DNA of 64,000 nucleotides from Acidobacteriaceae bacterium (GTDB lineage: Bacteria; Acidobacteriota; Terriglobia; Terriglobales; Acidobacteriaceae), in NCBI GenBank assembly GCA_027449965.1, contig DAIDKP010000007.1, positions 179,322-243,321 of the forward strand. The letters run 5' to 3'. The translations under genes and the position numbers were made by a program. How positions within the stretch are numbered: position 1 is the first letter of the stretch; each line of letters begins with the position of its first letter. The notes beneath the pieces were generated by a model that worked only from the letters and a program-made list of their open reading frames with translations, had not been told where the DNA came from and did no database searches. Below are positions 19,265 to 30,163 of this stretch, one piece after another.

Positions 19265-21097
19265 TTATGGGCGGGTTCGAATACAGTTTCTGCCTGCGCG
19301 TTTAGCGTCGTAGAGCGCTGCGTCGGCACTGCGAATCAGTTCACGCGGAGAACGTTCCTTGGTAGCGGTGAGCCCCGAAATACCAATCGAAACGGTGGTT
19401 GGTATGCTACGTTTGCCCTGAAGAAGAATCTCGCTGCTGGCGATCGAAAATCGAATGCGCTCGGCGATGGCCTCTGCCATGTGAAGATCGGATTTTGGAA
19501 GGATGACAGCAAACTCTTCGCCACCGTAACGAGCAGCGTAATCGGTAGGACGGCGGACGCACTGGGCGATCAGTCGGCCCAGCCGACGAAGGCATTCATC
19601 CCCCGCCATGTGACCGTGTGTGTCGTTGAAGTCTTTGAAGTTGTCCGCGTCTATCATTAGCACTGCCATCATCGCGCCATCTTCGACGGAGGTGTTCCAC
19701 ACGCGCTCCAGTGTTTCTTCAAATCCTCTGCGATTTCCCAGTTCAGTCAACTCATCGGTTAGAGCAAGAGTCTCCGCATGTTGTACCGCGGCCGTCAGCT
19801 CTATGTCGCGCACCACACGCGACGTTACATCGCGAGCAACGGCCACTACTTCTTTGGTTTCGCCGCTGTGTTTGTCGCGCACAGAGCGACACTTCAACTC
19901 CATCCAGCGATAGCCACCATCCAGATGCTCCATACGGATTTCAACCCGCTGCCGCTCTGCACCTGCTCGCAGAGCGTCCATCATTGAATCAGCGATCGGC
20001 TTATCTTCGGGATGCACCAGCGTGCATGCCAGCTTATGCATCAAATCCTCCGGCTTGTGTCCTAGTGAATCTTCAAGACTGGGAGAGATGTAGGTGCATC
20101 GTCCTTCCGCATCCATTTGCAGGATTACATCCCAACTGTTGTCGGCCAGAGTCCGATAGCGTTCTTCACTCTTGCTCAACTGCTCCCGCAACTGCTGTTG
20201 TCGCGTCAATGTCGTTGCAATCAGATATGCCATTACAAGCTGAACCAGCAGATAGGCCTGAAGGATCAGGAGGCGCGTTACCTTGTCATGAAACGCATTG
20301 GCTCCAAACATCCCGGATGCGTCCATGGCAAAGTGCGTCAACGGAATATCCATCAGCAGTGCGCTCGCGCCGGCGCCGAATAGTCCCAGGCGGAAGGTGA
20401 CAAAGACCAGAATAGGGAAATTGAGAAACAGCAGAGGGATACGCTGCGGCGATGACAGTAGGAGATTGGGCGCGGATGCAAGTGCAAGGGTGAGCAAGGT
20501 GAAAGGGAGTTGCTTGGGATGAAAGTGCTTCAGTGTTTCGCGACGCACGGTCATCAGTACAAGGGGAGCCATCAGCAGCAATCCGAGACCATCGCCGATG
20601 TACCACGCGCGAAAAAGGACCAACGAACTGATCTGTGGCAGAAATCCGACTGAAAACGCAATCACAAAAGCGCCCGAGATCGCCGGGGCCAGCAGGCTCA
20701 TGGAGACAAATGGAATCAGTTGTTTGGCCCGCGTGAGATCGGCTTGTTCCGGGTTGACATTGCGCAGCGGGAAAATGGCAATCGCTACTTCCAGCAGATT
20801 CGCTAAGGAGAAGACGACGGATTGGTAGAGGGTGAAATGAAAATACTGGTGAAGGAAAAAACTGGAAAGGAAGTTCAAAGCGAAAAGCGAAGCCCAGCGT
20901 CGCCTCGATGAAAGCAGTAACAATCCAAGAAGCAGACCATTGCTGGGCCAGAGCAGAGAAAATTCCTTGGGCCCGTTCAGCCAAAGGCTCAAAAAACTCG
21001 CAACCGTGAAAAGTACACCTGCTCCCAGCCAAAACCAGAATGTGGTTTTGGCCGCAAGCGTTTTTGATTCGAGCGTGGGGGCTGCGTTCTGTGTCAT
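19265..21097 (-). CDS. Diguanylate cyclase with MASE1-like sensor, PAS and GGDEF domains
   Basis: N-terminal multi-TM region, PAS (WDVILQMDAEGRCTYISPSLED), RYGGEEFAVILP GGEEF motif. Confidence 0.85.
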   Translation of the reverse strand: MTQNAAPTLESKTLAAKTTFWFWLGAGVLFTVASFLSLWLNGPKEFSLLWPSNGLLLGLLLLSSRRRWASLFALNFLSSFFLHQYFHFTLYQSVVFSLANLLEVAIAIFPLRNVNPEQADLTRAKQLIPFVSMSLLAPAISGAFVIAFSVGFLPQISSLVLFRAWYIGDGLGLLLMAPLVLMTVRRETLKHFHPKQLPFTLLTLALASAPNLLLSSPQRIPLLFLNFPILVFVTFRLGLFGAGASALLMDIPLTHFAMDASGMFGANAFHDKVTRLLILQAYLLVQLVMAYLIATTLTRQQQLREQLSKSEERYRTLADNSWDVILQMDAEGRCTYISPSLEDSLGHKPEDLMHKLACTLVHPEDKPIADSMMDALRAGAERQRVEIRMEHLDGGYRWMELKCRSVRDKHSGETKEVVAVARDVTSRVVRDIELTAAVQHAETLALTDELTELGNRRGFEETLERVWNTSVEDGAMMAVLMIDADNFKDFNDTHGHMAGDECLRRLGRLIAQCVRRPTDYAARYGGEEFAVILPKSDLHMAEAIAERIRFSIASSEILLQGKRSIPTTVSIGISGLTATKERSPRELIRSADAALYDAKRAGRNCIRTRP

Positions 21098-21200
21098 GCT
21101 TCGTCCGTGCAGAGTGTTATGTGTTTAGGCTGATACATTTAATCTATCTGACTTCCTGCTCGATGCCATTAACACCTTCGGGGCAGTGCTTGCGCTGCCA

Positions 21201-21776
21201 TCAATATCCAGCGCCTGTATTTCCTGCCTGACGCAGACGTAGCTGGCTGATCTCGGCAGCAAGCGTGTCCAGCCGACGGAGCAACTCGGCATGGTTTTTC
21301 TCTGCCGTGGTGGGAACAAGCGCCTCTACGTTGAAGGTTCCATTCGGCTCCAGTTCGCAGAGTGCCACCTGTTGCAGTGAGCTAAATCCCTGGCGATGCA
21401 GCGCTGACATCAGGTCTTCCATAGTCAGAGATTCCTGCTGCAACGCGCGCTGATCTGAAACTCCATTGCGCACCAGAACGGTGGATCGCCCTTCCATGGC
21501 GCGGGTCAGCCTGCGGGAACGAAAGAGCATCCGCGCTACCAGCCAGTTGACTGCCAGTAGAGCAAATGCTCCAACCACGCCTCCTGTGACGGAGTTGTCG
21601 TTGCCGATGATCGCGTTCTGCACAGTGTTGGACAGGCTCAGCAGCACGACCAGATCAAACGGATTGAGTTGCGCCAGTTCACGCTTTCCAAAGAGACGCA
21701 GCAGCACCACCAGAACGATGTAAACAACCACCGGGCGGATCAGCTTCTCTACCAGAGGAACGGGAAGCAAAAACAT
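21201..21776 (-). CDS. DUF421 (YetF-like) membrane protein
   Basis: 191 aa; RLFGKRELAQLNPFDLVVLLSLSNTVQNAIIGNDNSVTGG. Confidence 0.85.
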   Translation of the reverse strand: MFLLPVPLVEKLIRPVVVYIVLVVLLRLFGKRELAQLNPFDLVVLLSLSNTVQNAIIGNDNSVTGGVVGAFALLAVNWLVARMLFRSRRLTRAMEGRSTVLVRNGVSDQRALQQESLTMEDLMSALHRQGFSSLQQVALCELEPNGTFNVEALVPTTAEKNHAELLRRLDTLAAEISQLRLRQAGNTGAGY

Positions 21777-21853
21777 GTTGCTCCATGCCTGCTAGATTCC
21801 CATTGGATCGGTCATGGAAGTTCCCTCCGTTGCGCAATTTGATTCCAATGAAC

Positions 21854-21882
21854 AACAGCCACCCCTTGGAGGAGTGGCTGCT
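21854..21882 (-). terminator. Hairpin downstream of fba
   Basis: cagccac...gtggctg stem immediately 3' of fba. Confidence 0.5.
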
Positions 21883-21903
21883 GTGACCCAACAAAGTTCC
21901 GGA

Positions 21904-22953
21904 TCAACGACCCGCGACCAGCGGTTGCGTGCTCAGAGAGCCATCGCGATAGCCTTCGGCCATTGAGGCAACGGACTTTTGCACATAATCCCCCGCGTGT
22001 CCAGCCTGACCAAACTGCGTCATACGCTCGGCTACCAGCTTCTTCATTGCATCACGCGCCGGCTTCAGATAATCGCGCGGATCAAACTTCTCCGGCGTCT
22101 CCGCGAAGACTTTACGGATGGCTCCGGTAATTGCCAGCCGATTGTCCGTGTCCACGTTGATCTTGCGCACACCATGGCGAATGCCGAGCTGAATCTCTTC
22201 GACTGGAACGCCCCAGGTCTCCTTCAGATGGCCGCCATACTGATTCACAATCGCTTGCAGATCTTTCGGCACCGAGGAGCTGCCGTGCATGACCAGGTGT
22301 GTCTTCGGAAGCCGTTTGTGAATTTCGATCAGGATGTCCATCTTCAGCACGGAACCATCCGGCTTTTTGCTGAATTTGTAGGCGCCGTGGCTGGTGCCAA
22401 TGGCGATCGCCAGCGCGTCCACGCCCGTGCGCTCGGCAAACTCCACCGCCTGGTCCGGATCGGTGACGTGCTCCAGTCCCGTTCCGCCCGCGCCGTGACC
22501 GTCTTCAATACCGCCGAGCACACCGATCTCACCCTCGACCGTGACGCCTCGCTCGTGAGCAAATTCCACCACGCGCCGCGTGACTTCCACATTCTCCTCA
22601 AAGTCGGTCGGCGTCTTGCCGTCAGTCTTCAGCGAGCCGTCCATCATGACGCTGGTAAAGCCCAGCTCGATTGCGCTTTTGCAGGTCTCAAAGCTGTTGC
22701 CGTGGTCCTGGTGCATGGCAATCGGAATCTCCGGATACAACTCCGCTGCCGCCAGCATCAGATGATAAAGATAGCGGTCCTGCGCATACTGGCGCGCGCC
22801 GCGGCTGGCCTGAATGATGACAGGCGAATTGGTTTCCTTTGCAGCTTCCATAATTGACTGGATCTGCTCCATGTTGTTCACATTGAACGCACCTACGCCG
22901 TATCCGCCCTTCGCGGCTTCGTCCAGCAGTTGTCGCATCGTTACCAGAGGCAT
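21904..22953 (-). CDS. fba: Class II fructose-bisphosphate aldolase
   Basis: 349 aa; [62 protein letters not shown]. Confidence 0.92.
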   Translation of the reverse strand: MPLVTMRQLLDEAAKGGYGVGAFNVNNMEQIQSIMEAAKETNSPVIIQASRGARQYAQDRYLYHLMLAAAELYPEIPIAMHQDHGNSFETCKSAIELGFTSVMMDGSLKTDGKTPTDFEENVEVTRRVVEFAHERGVTVEGEIGVLGGIEDGHGAGGTGLEHVTDPDQAVEFAERTGVDALAIAIGTSHGAYKFSKKPDGSVLKMDILIEIHKRLPKTHLVMHGSSSVPKDLQAIVNQYGGHLKETWGVPVEEIQLGIRHGVRKINVDTDNRLAITGAIRKVFAETPEKFDPRDYLKPARDAMKKLVAERMTQFGQAGHAGDYVQKSVASMAEGYRDGSLSTQPLVAGR

Positions 22954-23101
22954 CGTTTTATCTCCTTCTTATATGCGTTTCTGAATCCCAAAGTACTGAA
23001 AAGCCGTCTAGGTGCGCAGATTTACAGCGCGCGGAATCAGAAGTAGCAATCGCATTTATGGTATCAGACAGCGCACTTTTCAGTGGAAGTGGCACGCGAA
23101 T

Positions 23102-23278
23102 TCAGCAGCGATTTACCCTTCGCGTCCACTCTTCTGCTTCGCGCTCGGCTTCCTCCACTTCTTCAGCACTCAATGCCGCAGCGCCCGGCCCGCTAGCTCG
23201 CGCGCTCAGCCTGGGTGGGGGCTGGAGTTCGTTGTCGGTGTCTTCGTTGGGCTGATTCTGTTGGAGAGGATTGCACAT
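23102..23278 (-). CDS. Small acidic ORF (58 aa) immediately downstream of nadA; not in the supplied track
   Basis: Read by hand: MCNPLQQNQPNEDTDNELQPPPRLSARASGPGAAALSAEEVEEAEREAEEWTRRVNRC*; ATG 3 nt after the nadA stop. Confidence 0.4.
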   Translation of the reverse strand: MCNPLQQNQPNEDTDNELQPPPRLSARASGPGAAALSAEEVEEAEREAEEWTRRVNRC

Positions 23279-23281
23279 GGA

Positions 23282-24442
23282 TTATCGAACCTCCAGCATA
23301 CGGTCCAGGGCGACATGCGCCCATTTACGAACGGTTGGTGAAACTGTGATTCTGTTCACGACCTGTCCGGCTGCCAGATTTTCCAGTGCCCACGCCAGAT
23401 GCTGTGGACTGATTCGATACATTGTTGTGCAGAGACAGCCGGTTTCGTCCAGCGTCATCACCCGCTTGCCCAGCGGCGCAAACCGGCGCGCCAGCCGATT
23501 CACCAGATGAATCTCTGTGCCCACAGCGAAGGTCGTTCCCGACTCAGCTTCCTCCACTATCCGGATTAACTGCTCGGTCGAACCCACTGCATCTGCCTTC
23601 TGGCAGACTTCCCAGCGACACTCCGGATGCACGATCACCCGAATCGCAGGGTACCGCTCACGCATTGTGTCCACGTGCCCGGGCAGGAATCGCTGATGCA
23701 CGGAGCAATGGCCCTTCCACAGCAGAATTCGCGCCTGTTGCAGAGCGGAAATCGAAAGCCCACCTTGTGGCATCCACGGATCCCAGATCGCCATCTCCTC
23801 CCGTTCAAAGCCCATAGCAAAACCCGTGTTGCGGCCCAGATGCTGATCTGGCAGGAAAAGGATGCGTTCACCACGCGCGAAAGCCCAATCGAATGCTTGG
23901 CGAGCGTTCGACGATGTGCACACCATTCCTCCGCGTTCGCCACAAAACGCCTTGATCGCCGCAGTTGAATTCATATACGTCAGTGGAATCAGACCCTGGG
24001 TGGCTCCGACGCGCTCCAGTTGCTCCCAACATGCCTCTACCTGAGAAATCTCCGCCATGTCCGCCATCGAGCAGCCGGCATTCAGATCAGGCAAAATCAC
24101 TTGTTGCAGCGCATTCCCCTGATCGTCGCGTCGAGCAAGCACGTCCGCGCTTTCCGCCATGAAATGAACCCCACAGAAGACGATAAATTCGGCATCTGTG
24201 CGCGTGGCAGCCTGCGCCAGTTTGTAGCTATCGCCGGTCGCGTCTGCAAAGGCAATGACTTCATCGCGCTGGTAGTGATGCCCCAGAATCATCACTCGTT
24301 GCCCCAGTTGCTTCCGCGCAGCGCGAATCCGGGCATCCGCCGAGTGATCTGGCATTGCCAGATAATCGTCCAGATTGTGCTCGTTCAGGCTGCATTGCGC
24401 AGTCGTTATCAGCCCGGGTTCGGGCAATGCTGTTGTGCTCAT
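23282..24442 (-). CDS. nadA: Quinolinate synthase
   Basis: 386 aa; VMILGHHYQRDEVIAFAD, FCGVHFMAESADVL, HPECRWEV, conserved Cys residues. Confidence 0.92.
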   Translation of the reverse strand: MSTTALPEPGLITTAQCSLNEHNLDDYLAMPDHSADARIRAARKQLGQRVMILGHHYQRDEVIAFADATGDSYKLAQAATRTDAEFIVFCGVHFMAESADVLARRDDQGNALQQVILPDLNAGCSMADMAEISQVEACWEQLERVGATQGLIPLTYMNSTAAIKAFCGERGGMVCTSSNARQAFDWAFARGERILFLPDQHLGRNTGFAMGFEREEMAIWDPWMPQGGLSISALQQARILLWKGHCSVHQRFLPGHVDTMRERYPAIRVIVHPECRWEVCQKADAVGSTEQLIRIVEEAESGTTFAVGTEIHLVNRLARRFAPLGKRVMTLDETGCLCTTMYRISPQHLAWALENLAAGQVVNRITVSPTVRKWAHVALDRMLEVR

Positions 24443-24913
24443 CGTCTCATTCCGCCTTCAGTCTGCGTGGCAGTTGCCTTGCAGACGGTGATGTTGAAAG
24501 CCTTGCTGGCTGCAGCGAACTCGCTTCGGCAAAACCATAGAACGCCGACCAGTCCGCGGGGATGTTGCAGCCGTGCCGGGTTGCAAGGCGCGTTCTTTCG
24601 CACACGCAGCAACCCTGTATAACTTCATTGTACTCACATGTAGAGTTGATCCCTCCGGCATGCAAAAATCGATCGCGATGGAGTGGATTTCAAAATGATC
24701 CTTTTGGTCTCAGATAGCGAGGATGGAATGCGTCATGGTGGGGATATCCTTTGGCCCGGAAGGAGCAGTTGCGAATTCAGAGTGAACGGTTGCGGCAACC
24801 ATATTTGTCGCATTTCAAATGCACAGATTGTCGATTCGGGGTGCGAATCAACGGAATCTCCATCCCCGATAACTTTTTGCTCCTCTTGTCTTGGACGAGA
24901 GCCAGTCTTGAAG

Positions 24914-24939
24914 TCTAAGGAGTGTCTAAGGTGTTTAGA
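24914..24939. promoter_or_regulatory. Direct/inverted repeat cluster upstream of the Fe-S/Etf operon
   Basis: TCTAAGG repeated 11 bp apart (24914, 24925); the second copy forms TCTAA-GGTGT-TTAGA. Confidence 0.3.
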
Positions 24940-25085
24940 TTCTTACTGTAAGCATCCGATGTCGACCGATGGTTTGAAAGTATGGTCAAAACTGAATGTT
25001 GGCATGGCTGCCGGGTGCTTGCCGGTTCTGCTTTGCGGTCAATAGAGTAGAACTGTTCTGCAATCGAAGGGCATGGGGAAGGTTT

Positions 25086-27059
25086 ATGCCGGTTGTTTCA
25101 CCGATCTTTGCTGCCTGCTGGTTGCCTGGCCTGACGCTGGCCGAGCCAGTACATTTTTCGCTGGTGGAGAAGCTGCTGTTGGCGAGTCTGATTGCAGCTT
25201 CGGGCTGGCTTTTCTGGCGGCGATTCGGGGTCATTGCGCGGCGCATTCTGGCAGCGCGAAAGGACGCGGATTTTCGCCTCTTTCCGCTGGGTCGGCGCTG
25301 CTGGGACTTTTTCTGGGAGGTGCTGTGCCAGGCAAAGGTGATTCGGGAGCGCCCACTGCCAGGGCTGGCGCACGCTTTTGTCTTCTGGAGCTTTCTGGCG
25401 TTTGCGCTGGTCACGGCGAATCATGTGGCGACGGGGTTTGGAGTCGGATTTCTGGATCCGAGTGGATTTTTCGGCCAATTATATTTTCTGATCGCCGCGA
25501 TTTTTGCTCTGGCTTGTGCGGTGTCGATTGCCGGCCTGTTTGTGCGGCGATTTATGGTGCGTCCGGTTTGGCTGGCGCACAAGGATCAGACGGTTTCCTG
25601 GGAATCGGGCGTGATTGCCGGGCTGATTTTCCTGCTGATGACGACATATCTGGGAGCATTTTTCGTCACGGATGGAAGTCTGGCAGCGCGGCTGTTGTGG
25701 TGGGCGCATACGCTGACCTTGCTAAGCTTTTTGCCGTTGGTGCCGCATACGAAGCATTTGCACCTGATTCTCAGCCCGGTAACGGTGTTTCTGTCGCGCG
25801 GCAGCTTCAGCCGGATTCCCCCGCTGGCGGATGATGACGACTTTGGCCTGGTAACGGGCAGGGATGTGACGCAGTTGACGTCGTTACAGGTGTATTCGTG
25901 CGTGGAGTGCGGACGGTGCACGGAGCATTGCCCGGCGGCGAATACGGGCAAGGAACTGAACCCGCGCGAGATTGTTCTTGGGCTGCGGGGGTATCTGAAC
26001 GAGTTTGGCCCGGCGAGCGAGGAGCCGCTGCTGGGGCGTTGGAATTCGCAGCAGGCAGCGTTCCAGTGCACGACTTGCGGGAGCTGCGAGTTCCAGTGTC
26101 CGGTGGGGATTGAGCATCTGCCGGTGATTGTGGGATTGCGGCGCGGAGCGGTGAATACGGGCGAGTGGGAAGACGAGCATGGCGGGAAGCTTTTTCTGGC
26201 GCTCGAAAGGAGTGGGAACGCGCTGGGAATGGCGCATTCAGAGCGGGAAAAGTTCATATCACGCGAAGAGCTTCCATCGTTTGATGGCTCGCAGGAGTAT
26301 TGCCTGTGGCTTGGCTGCATGGGCGGTTATGACCCCAAAGGACGCGAGATCATTCGGTCCTTTGTGGAAGTGATGCGTTATCTGGGTACGAGTTACGGCG
26401 TGATGCGGCGCGAGAAGTGCACCGGCGACCCAGCGCGGCGGTTGGGTAACGATTTGGTCTTTCAGCAGCTTGCAGAGGCAAATCTGGAGACCTTGGCGCA
26501 GAACAAGGTGAAGAAGATTGTCTCCATCTGTCCGCATTGTGTGCGGACGATCAGCGAAGACTGGAAGGCGTATGGAACGCCGCCTGAGATTGAGCACCAT
26601 AGCGAGTTTCTGGCGCGGCACCAGGCGCAGCTGCCAAAGAACGCGGCGAGCCAGACTGGACAGACGGTTTTCCACGATCCTTGTTATCTGGGTCGCTATC
26701 GCAACGTGTACGAGGAGCCGCGCGCCATTGTGCGTGCCCATGGGGAACTGGTAGAGGCAGAGCGTAGCCATGAGCGCAGTTTCTGTTGCGGTGCTGGAGG
26801 CGGTTTGGCGTTTCTGGGCGAGGAACAGGGCGCGCGTGTGAGCGAGACGCGGATGGAGCAACTCGTGGCGACGGGTGCGACTACGATTGGAGCGGCGTGC
26901 CCGTTTTGTAACACGATGTTTCGTGACGCGTTGGCCAGCCGCGGAGAAGGCGTTCCGCAGCTACTGGATATTGCGCAGATTGCGGCGGCGGCTTTGCCGA
27001 GAAACATGAAAGAGAGTGAATCACTCAACATGCAGGAAGAGAGACGGGAAGAGAGATGA
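25086..27059 (+). CDS. Membrane Fe-S oxidoreductase, HdrD-like/Etf-quinone oxidoreductase type
   Basis: N-terminal TM helices; CVECGRCTEHCP and CTTCGSCEFQCP ferredoxin motifs; cysteine-rich CCG-like regions (CLWLGCMGGYD; FHDPCYLGRYRNVYEEPR; FCCGAGGG). Confidence 0.85.
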   Translation: MPVVSPIFAACWLPGLTLAEPVHFSLVEKLLLASLIAASGWLFWRRFGVIARRILAARKDADFRLFPLGRRCWDFFWEVLCQAKVIRERPLPGLAHAFVFWSFLAFALVTANHVATGFGVGFLDPSGFFGQLYFLIAAIFALACAVSIAGLFVRRFMVRPVWLAHKDQTVSWESGVIAGLIFLLMTTYLGAFFVTDGSLAARLLWWAHTLTLLSFLPLVPHTKHLHLILSPVTVFLSRGSFSRIPPLADDDDFGLVTGRDVTQLTSLQVYSCVECGRCTEHCPAANTGKELNPREIVLGLRGYLNEFGPASEEPLLGRWNSQQAAFQCTTCGSCEFQCPVGIEHLPVIVGLRRGAVNTGEWEDEHGGKLFLALERSGNALGMAHSEREKFISREELPSFDGSQEYCLWLGCMGGYDPKGREIIRSFVEVMRYLGTSYGVMRREKCTGDPARRLGNDLVFQQLAEANLETLAQNKVKKIVSICPHCVRTISEDWKAYGTPPEIEHHSEFLARHQAQLPKNAASQTGQTVFHDPCYLGRYRNVYEEPRAIVRAHGELVEAERSHERSFCCGAGGGLAFLGEEQGARVSETRMEQLVATGATTIGAACPFCNTMFRDALASRGEGVPQLLDIAQIAAAALPRNMKESESLNMQEERREER

Positions 27060-27826
27060 AGATAATCGTTGCCATCAAGCAGGTGCCCGAACGCGACGCT
27101 CGCATACGGATTGACAGTGCGGGCAAGTGGATTGCACTCGATGAGATTGAGTTTCGGATGAACGAGTCGGACGCATACGCGCTGGAAGAGGCGCTGTTGC
27201 TGAAAGAAGCGCAGGGCGGCGAGGTGGTGGTGCTGAGCGCGGGGCCGGAGCGCGTGGGCCAGACGATTCGCGAGGCGCTGGCCAAGGGCGCGGATCGCGG
27301 CATCCATATCGCAAGCGATAGGCTGGGCGAATATGACGCGCTGGGCGTGGCGCGCCTGATGGCAGCGGCGATTGCCGATGAGCAGGCCGATCTGATTTTG
27401 ACCGGGTTGCAGTCGGACGATCTGGGATTGGGCCAGACGGGTGTCATTCTCGCGGAGTTGCTTGGGATTCCGCATTCGAGCCTGATCCTGAAGATCGAAA
27501 AGACCGAAGTCGGCATTCGTGTGCTGCGGGAGCTGGAGGATGGATGGTTCCAGCACATTGAGATGACAACGCCGGCGCTGCTGACGATCCAAAGCGGTAA
27601 TACACGGCTGCGCTATGCGACGCTGATGGGCATCAAGAAAGCCCGGAGCAAGGATCTGCGCGTGATCGAAGCCGATGCTCTCGGCGTGGATGCGGCACGA
27701 TGCGTGAGCCTGGACTCGGTGATGCTGCCAAGCCGACAGAAGACGACACAGATGCTGACCGGCACTCCAGCCGAAGCAGCCGCAGCGCTGGTGGAAAAAC
27801 TCCAGCAGGAGGTACGGGTACTATGA
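27056..27826 (+). CDS. etfB: Electron transfer flavoprotein subunit beta
   Basis: MKIIVAIKQVPERDARIRID; NESDAYALEEALLLKE; 4-bp overlap with upstream gene. Confidence 0.92.
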   Translation: MKIIVAIKQVPERDARIRIDSAGKWIALDEIEFRMNESDAYALEEALLLKEAQGGEVVVLSAGPERVGQTIREALAKGADRGIHIASDRLGEYDALGVARLMAAAIADEQADLILTGLQSDDLGLGQTGVILAELLGIPHSSLILKIEKTEVGIRVLRELEDGWFQHIEMTTPALLTIQSGNTRLRYATLMGIKKARSKDLRVIEADALGVDAARCVSLDSVMLPSRQKTTQMLTGTPAEAAAALVEKLQQEVRVL

Positions 27827-28797
27827 GCACGGTTCTTGTGTTTTTGGAAGCAAAATCCGGTGAGCCAACACGCATTTCGCTGGAGGCACTGGCGGCCGGA
27901 GCGCAGATAGCAGCGGCTACGGGAGCAGCGCTTGCTGCGGCGATGGTGGGAGCGGCGACGGGAGCCGGTTTTGGGATGCTGGGCGCAGCTGAGCAAGTGT
28001 TTGCGATCGAAGATCCGTTGCTCGCAGCCTATACGGCAGACGGATTTACGGCGAGCTATGCGCAGTTGATCGCGCAGGTGAAGCCGGAGTTTGTGGTGCT
28101 GCCGCACACCTATCAGGTCAGAGATTTTGCGCCGCGACTGGCGACACGACTGGGTCGTGTGCTCATCAGCGACGTGACGGGTATTGCGATGGATGCTGGC
28201 AAGGTGACGCTGACGCGTCAGTTGTTTCAGGGCAAGCTGAATGGGCAGTATCACGCCGTGGTTGGCTCGCCGACGCTGCTGAGCGTGCAAGCGGGAGCGT
28301 TTCGTGCGGAAGCCGCTGCGGCAACGCAGGCAAGTGTGACGACATTTACGCCGAATCTGGATGCAGCGTCGATTCGCACCAAGCCTGGCGAGCCGTTTCG
28401 TGCTGCTGCGCAGACGGTCGATCTGGCATCGGCGCCTCTGCTGGTGAGCGTAGGTCGCGGGATCAAGGACGAAGCGAATCTGCCACTGGTGAAGGAACTG
28501 GCTGAGGCTCTGGGAGCAGAGTTGGCGGCTTCACGGCCAATCTGCGATGCGGGGTGGCTGCCCATGGAGCGGCAGGTAGGCAGCAGCGGCCAGACGGTGG
28601 CGCCCAAGCTCTATCTGGCGGTGGGCATCAGCGGTGCGATTCAGCATCTGGTGGGCATGAAAGGTTCGCAGTGCGTGGTGGCGATCAACAAGGACGAGAA
28701 TGCGCCGATCTTCGAGATTGCCGACTATGGCATTGTCGGGGATTTGTTTGAAGTGGTTCCGGCACTGACGGCGGCAGTGCGCAAAGCGAAGGGTTGA
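27823..28797 (+). CDS. etfA: Electron transfer flavoprotein subunit alpha
   Basis: Starts MSTVLVFLEAKSGEPTRISLEAL; SRPICDAGWLPMERQVGSSGQTVAPKLYLAVGISGAIQHLVGM FAD-binding region; ATGA overlap with etfB. Confidence 0.92.
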   Translation: MSTVLVFLEAKSGEPTRISLEALAAGAQIAAATGAALAAAMVGAATGAGFGMLGAAEQVFAIEDPLLAAYTADGFTASYAQLIAQVKPEFVVLPHTYQVRDFAPRLATRLGRVLISDVTGIAMDAGKVTLTRQLFQGKLNGQYHAVVGSPTLLSVQAGAFRAEAAAATQASVTTFTPNLDAASIRTKPGEPFRAAAQTVDLASAPLLVSVGRGIKDEANLPLVKELAEALGAELAASRPICDAGWLPMERQVGSSGQTVAPKLYLAVGISGAIQHLVGMKGSQCVVAINKDENAPIFEIADYGIVGDLFEVVPALTAAVRKAKG

Positions 28798-28805
28798 GCA
28801 AACAA

Positions 28806-28836
28806 CTTCGCGCACGCGGAAGGCAGCGTGCGCGAA
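28806..28836. terminator. Bidirectional hairpin
   Basis: cttcgcgcacgc...gcgtgcgcgaag, perfect 12-bp stem between convergent genes. Confidence 0.7.
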
Positions 28837-28867
28837 GACGGAAACAGGCAAACGGAATGGATCAGGA

Positions 28868-30136
<1,269 letters not shown>

Positions 30137-30163
30137 TCATGGGGTGGTTGGTTTGCCTCTGGC

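Noticed and set aside
24683-25045. 120-aa Cys-containing plus-strand ORF upstream of the Fe-S gene
   Set aside because: Composition unremarkable, no motif, and it covers the phased repeat/promoter-like region; better treated as intergenic.
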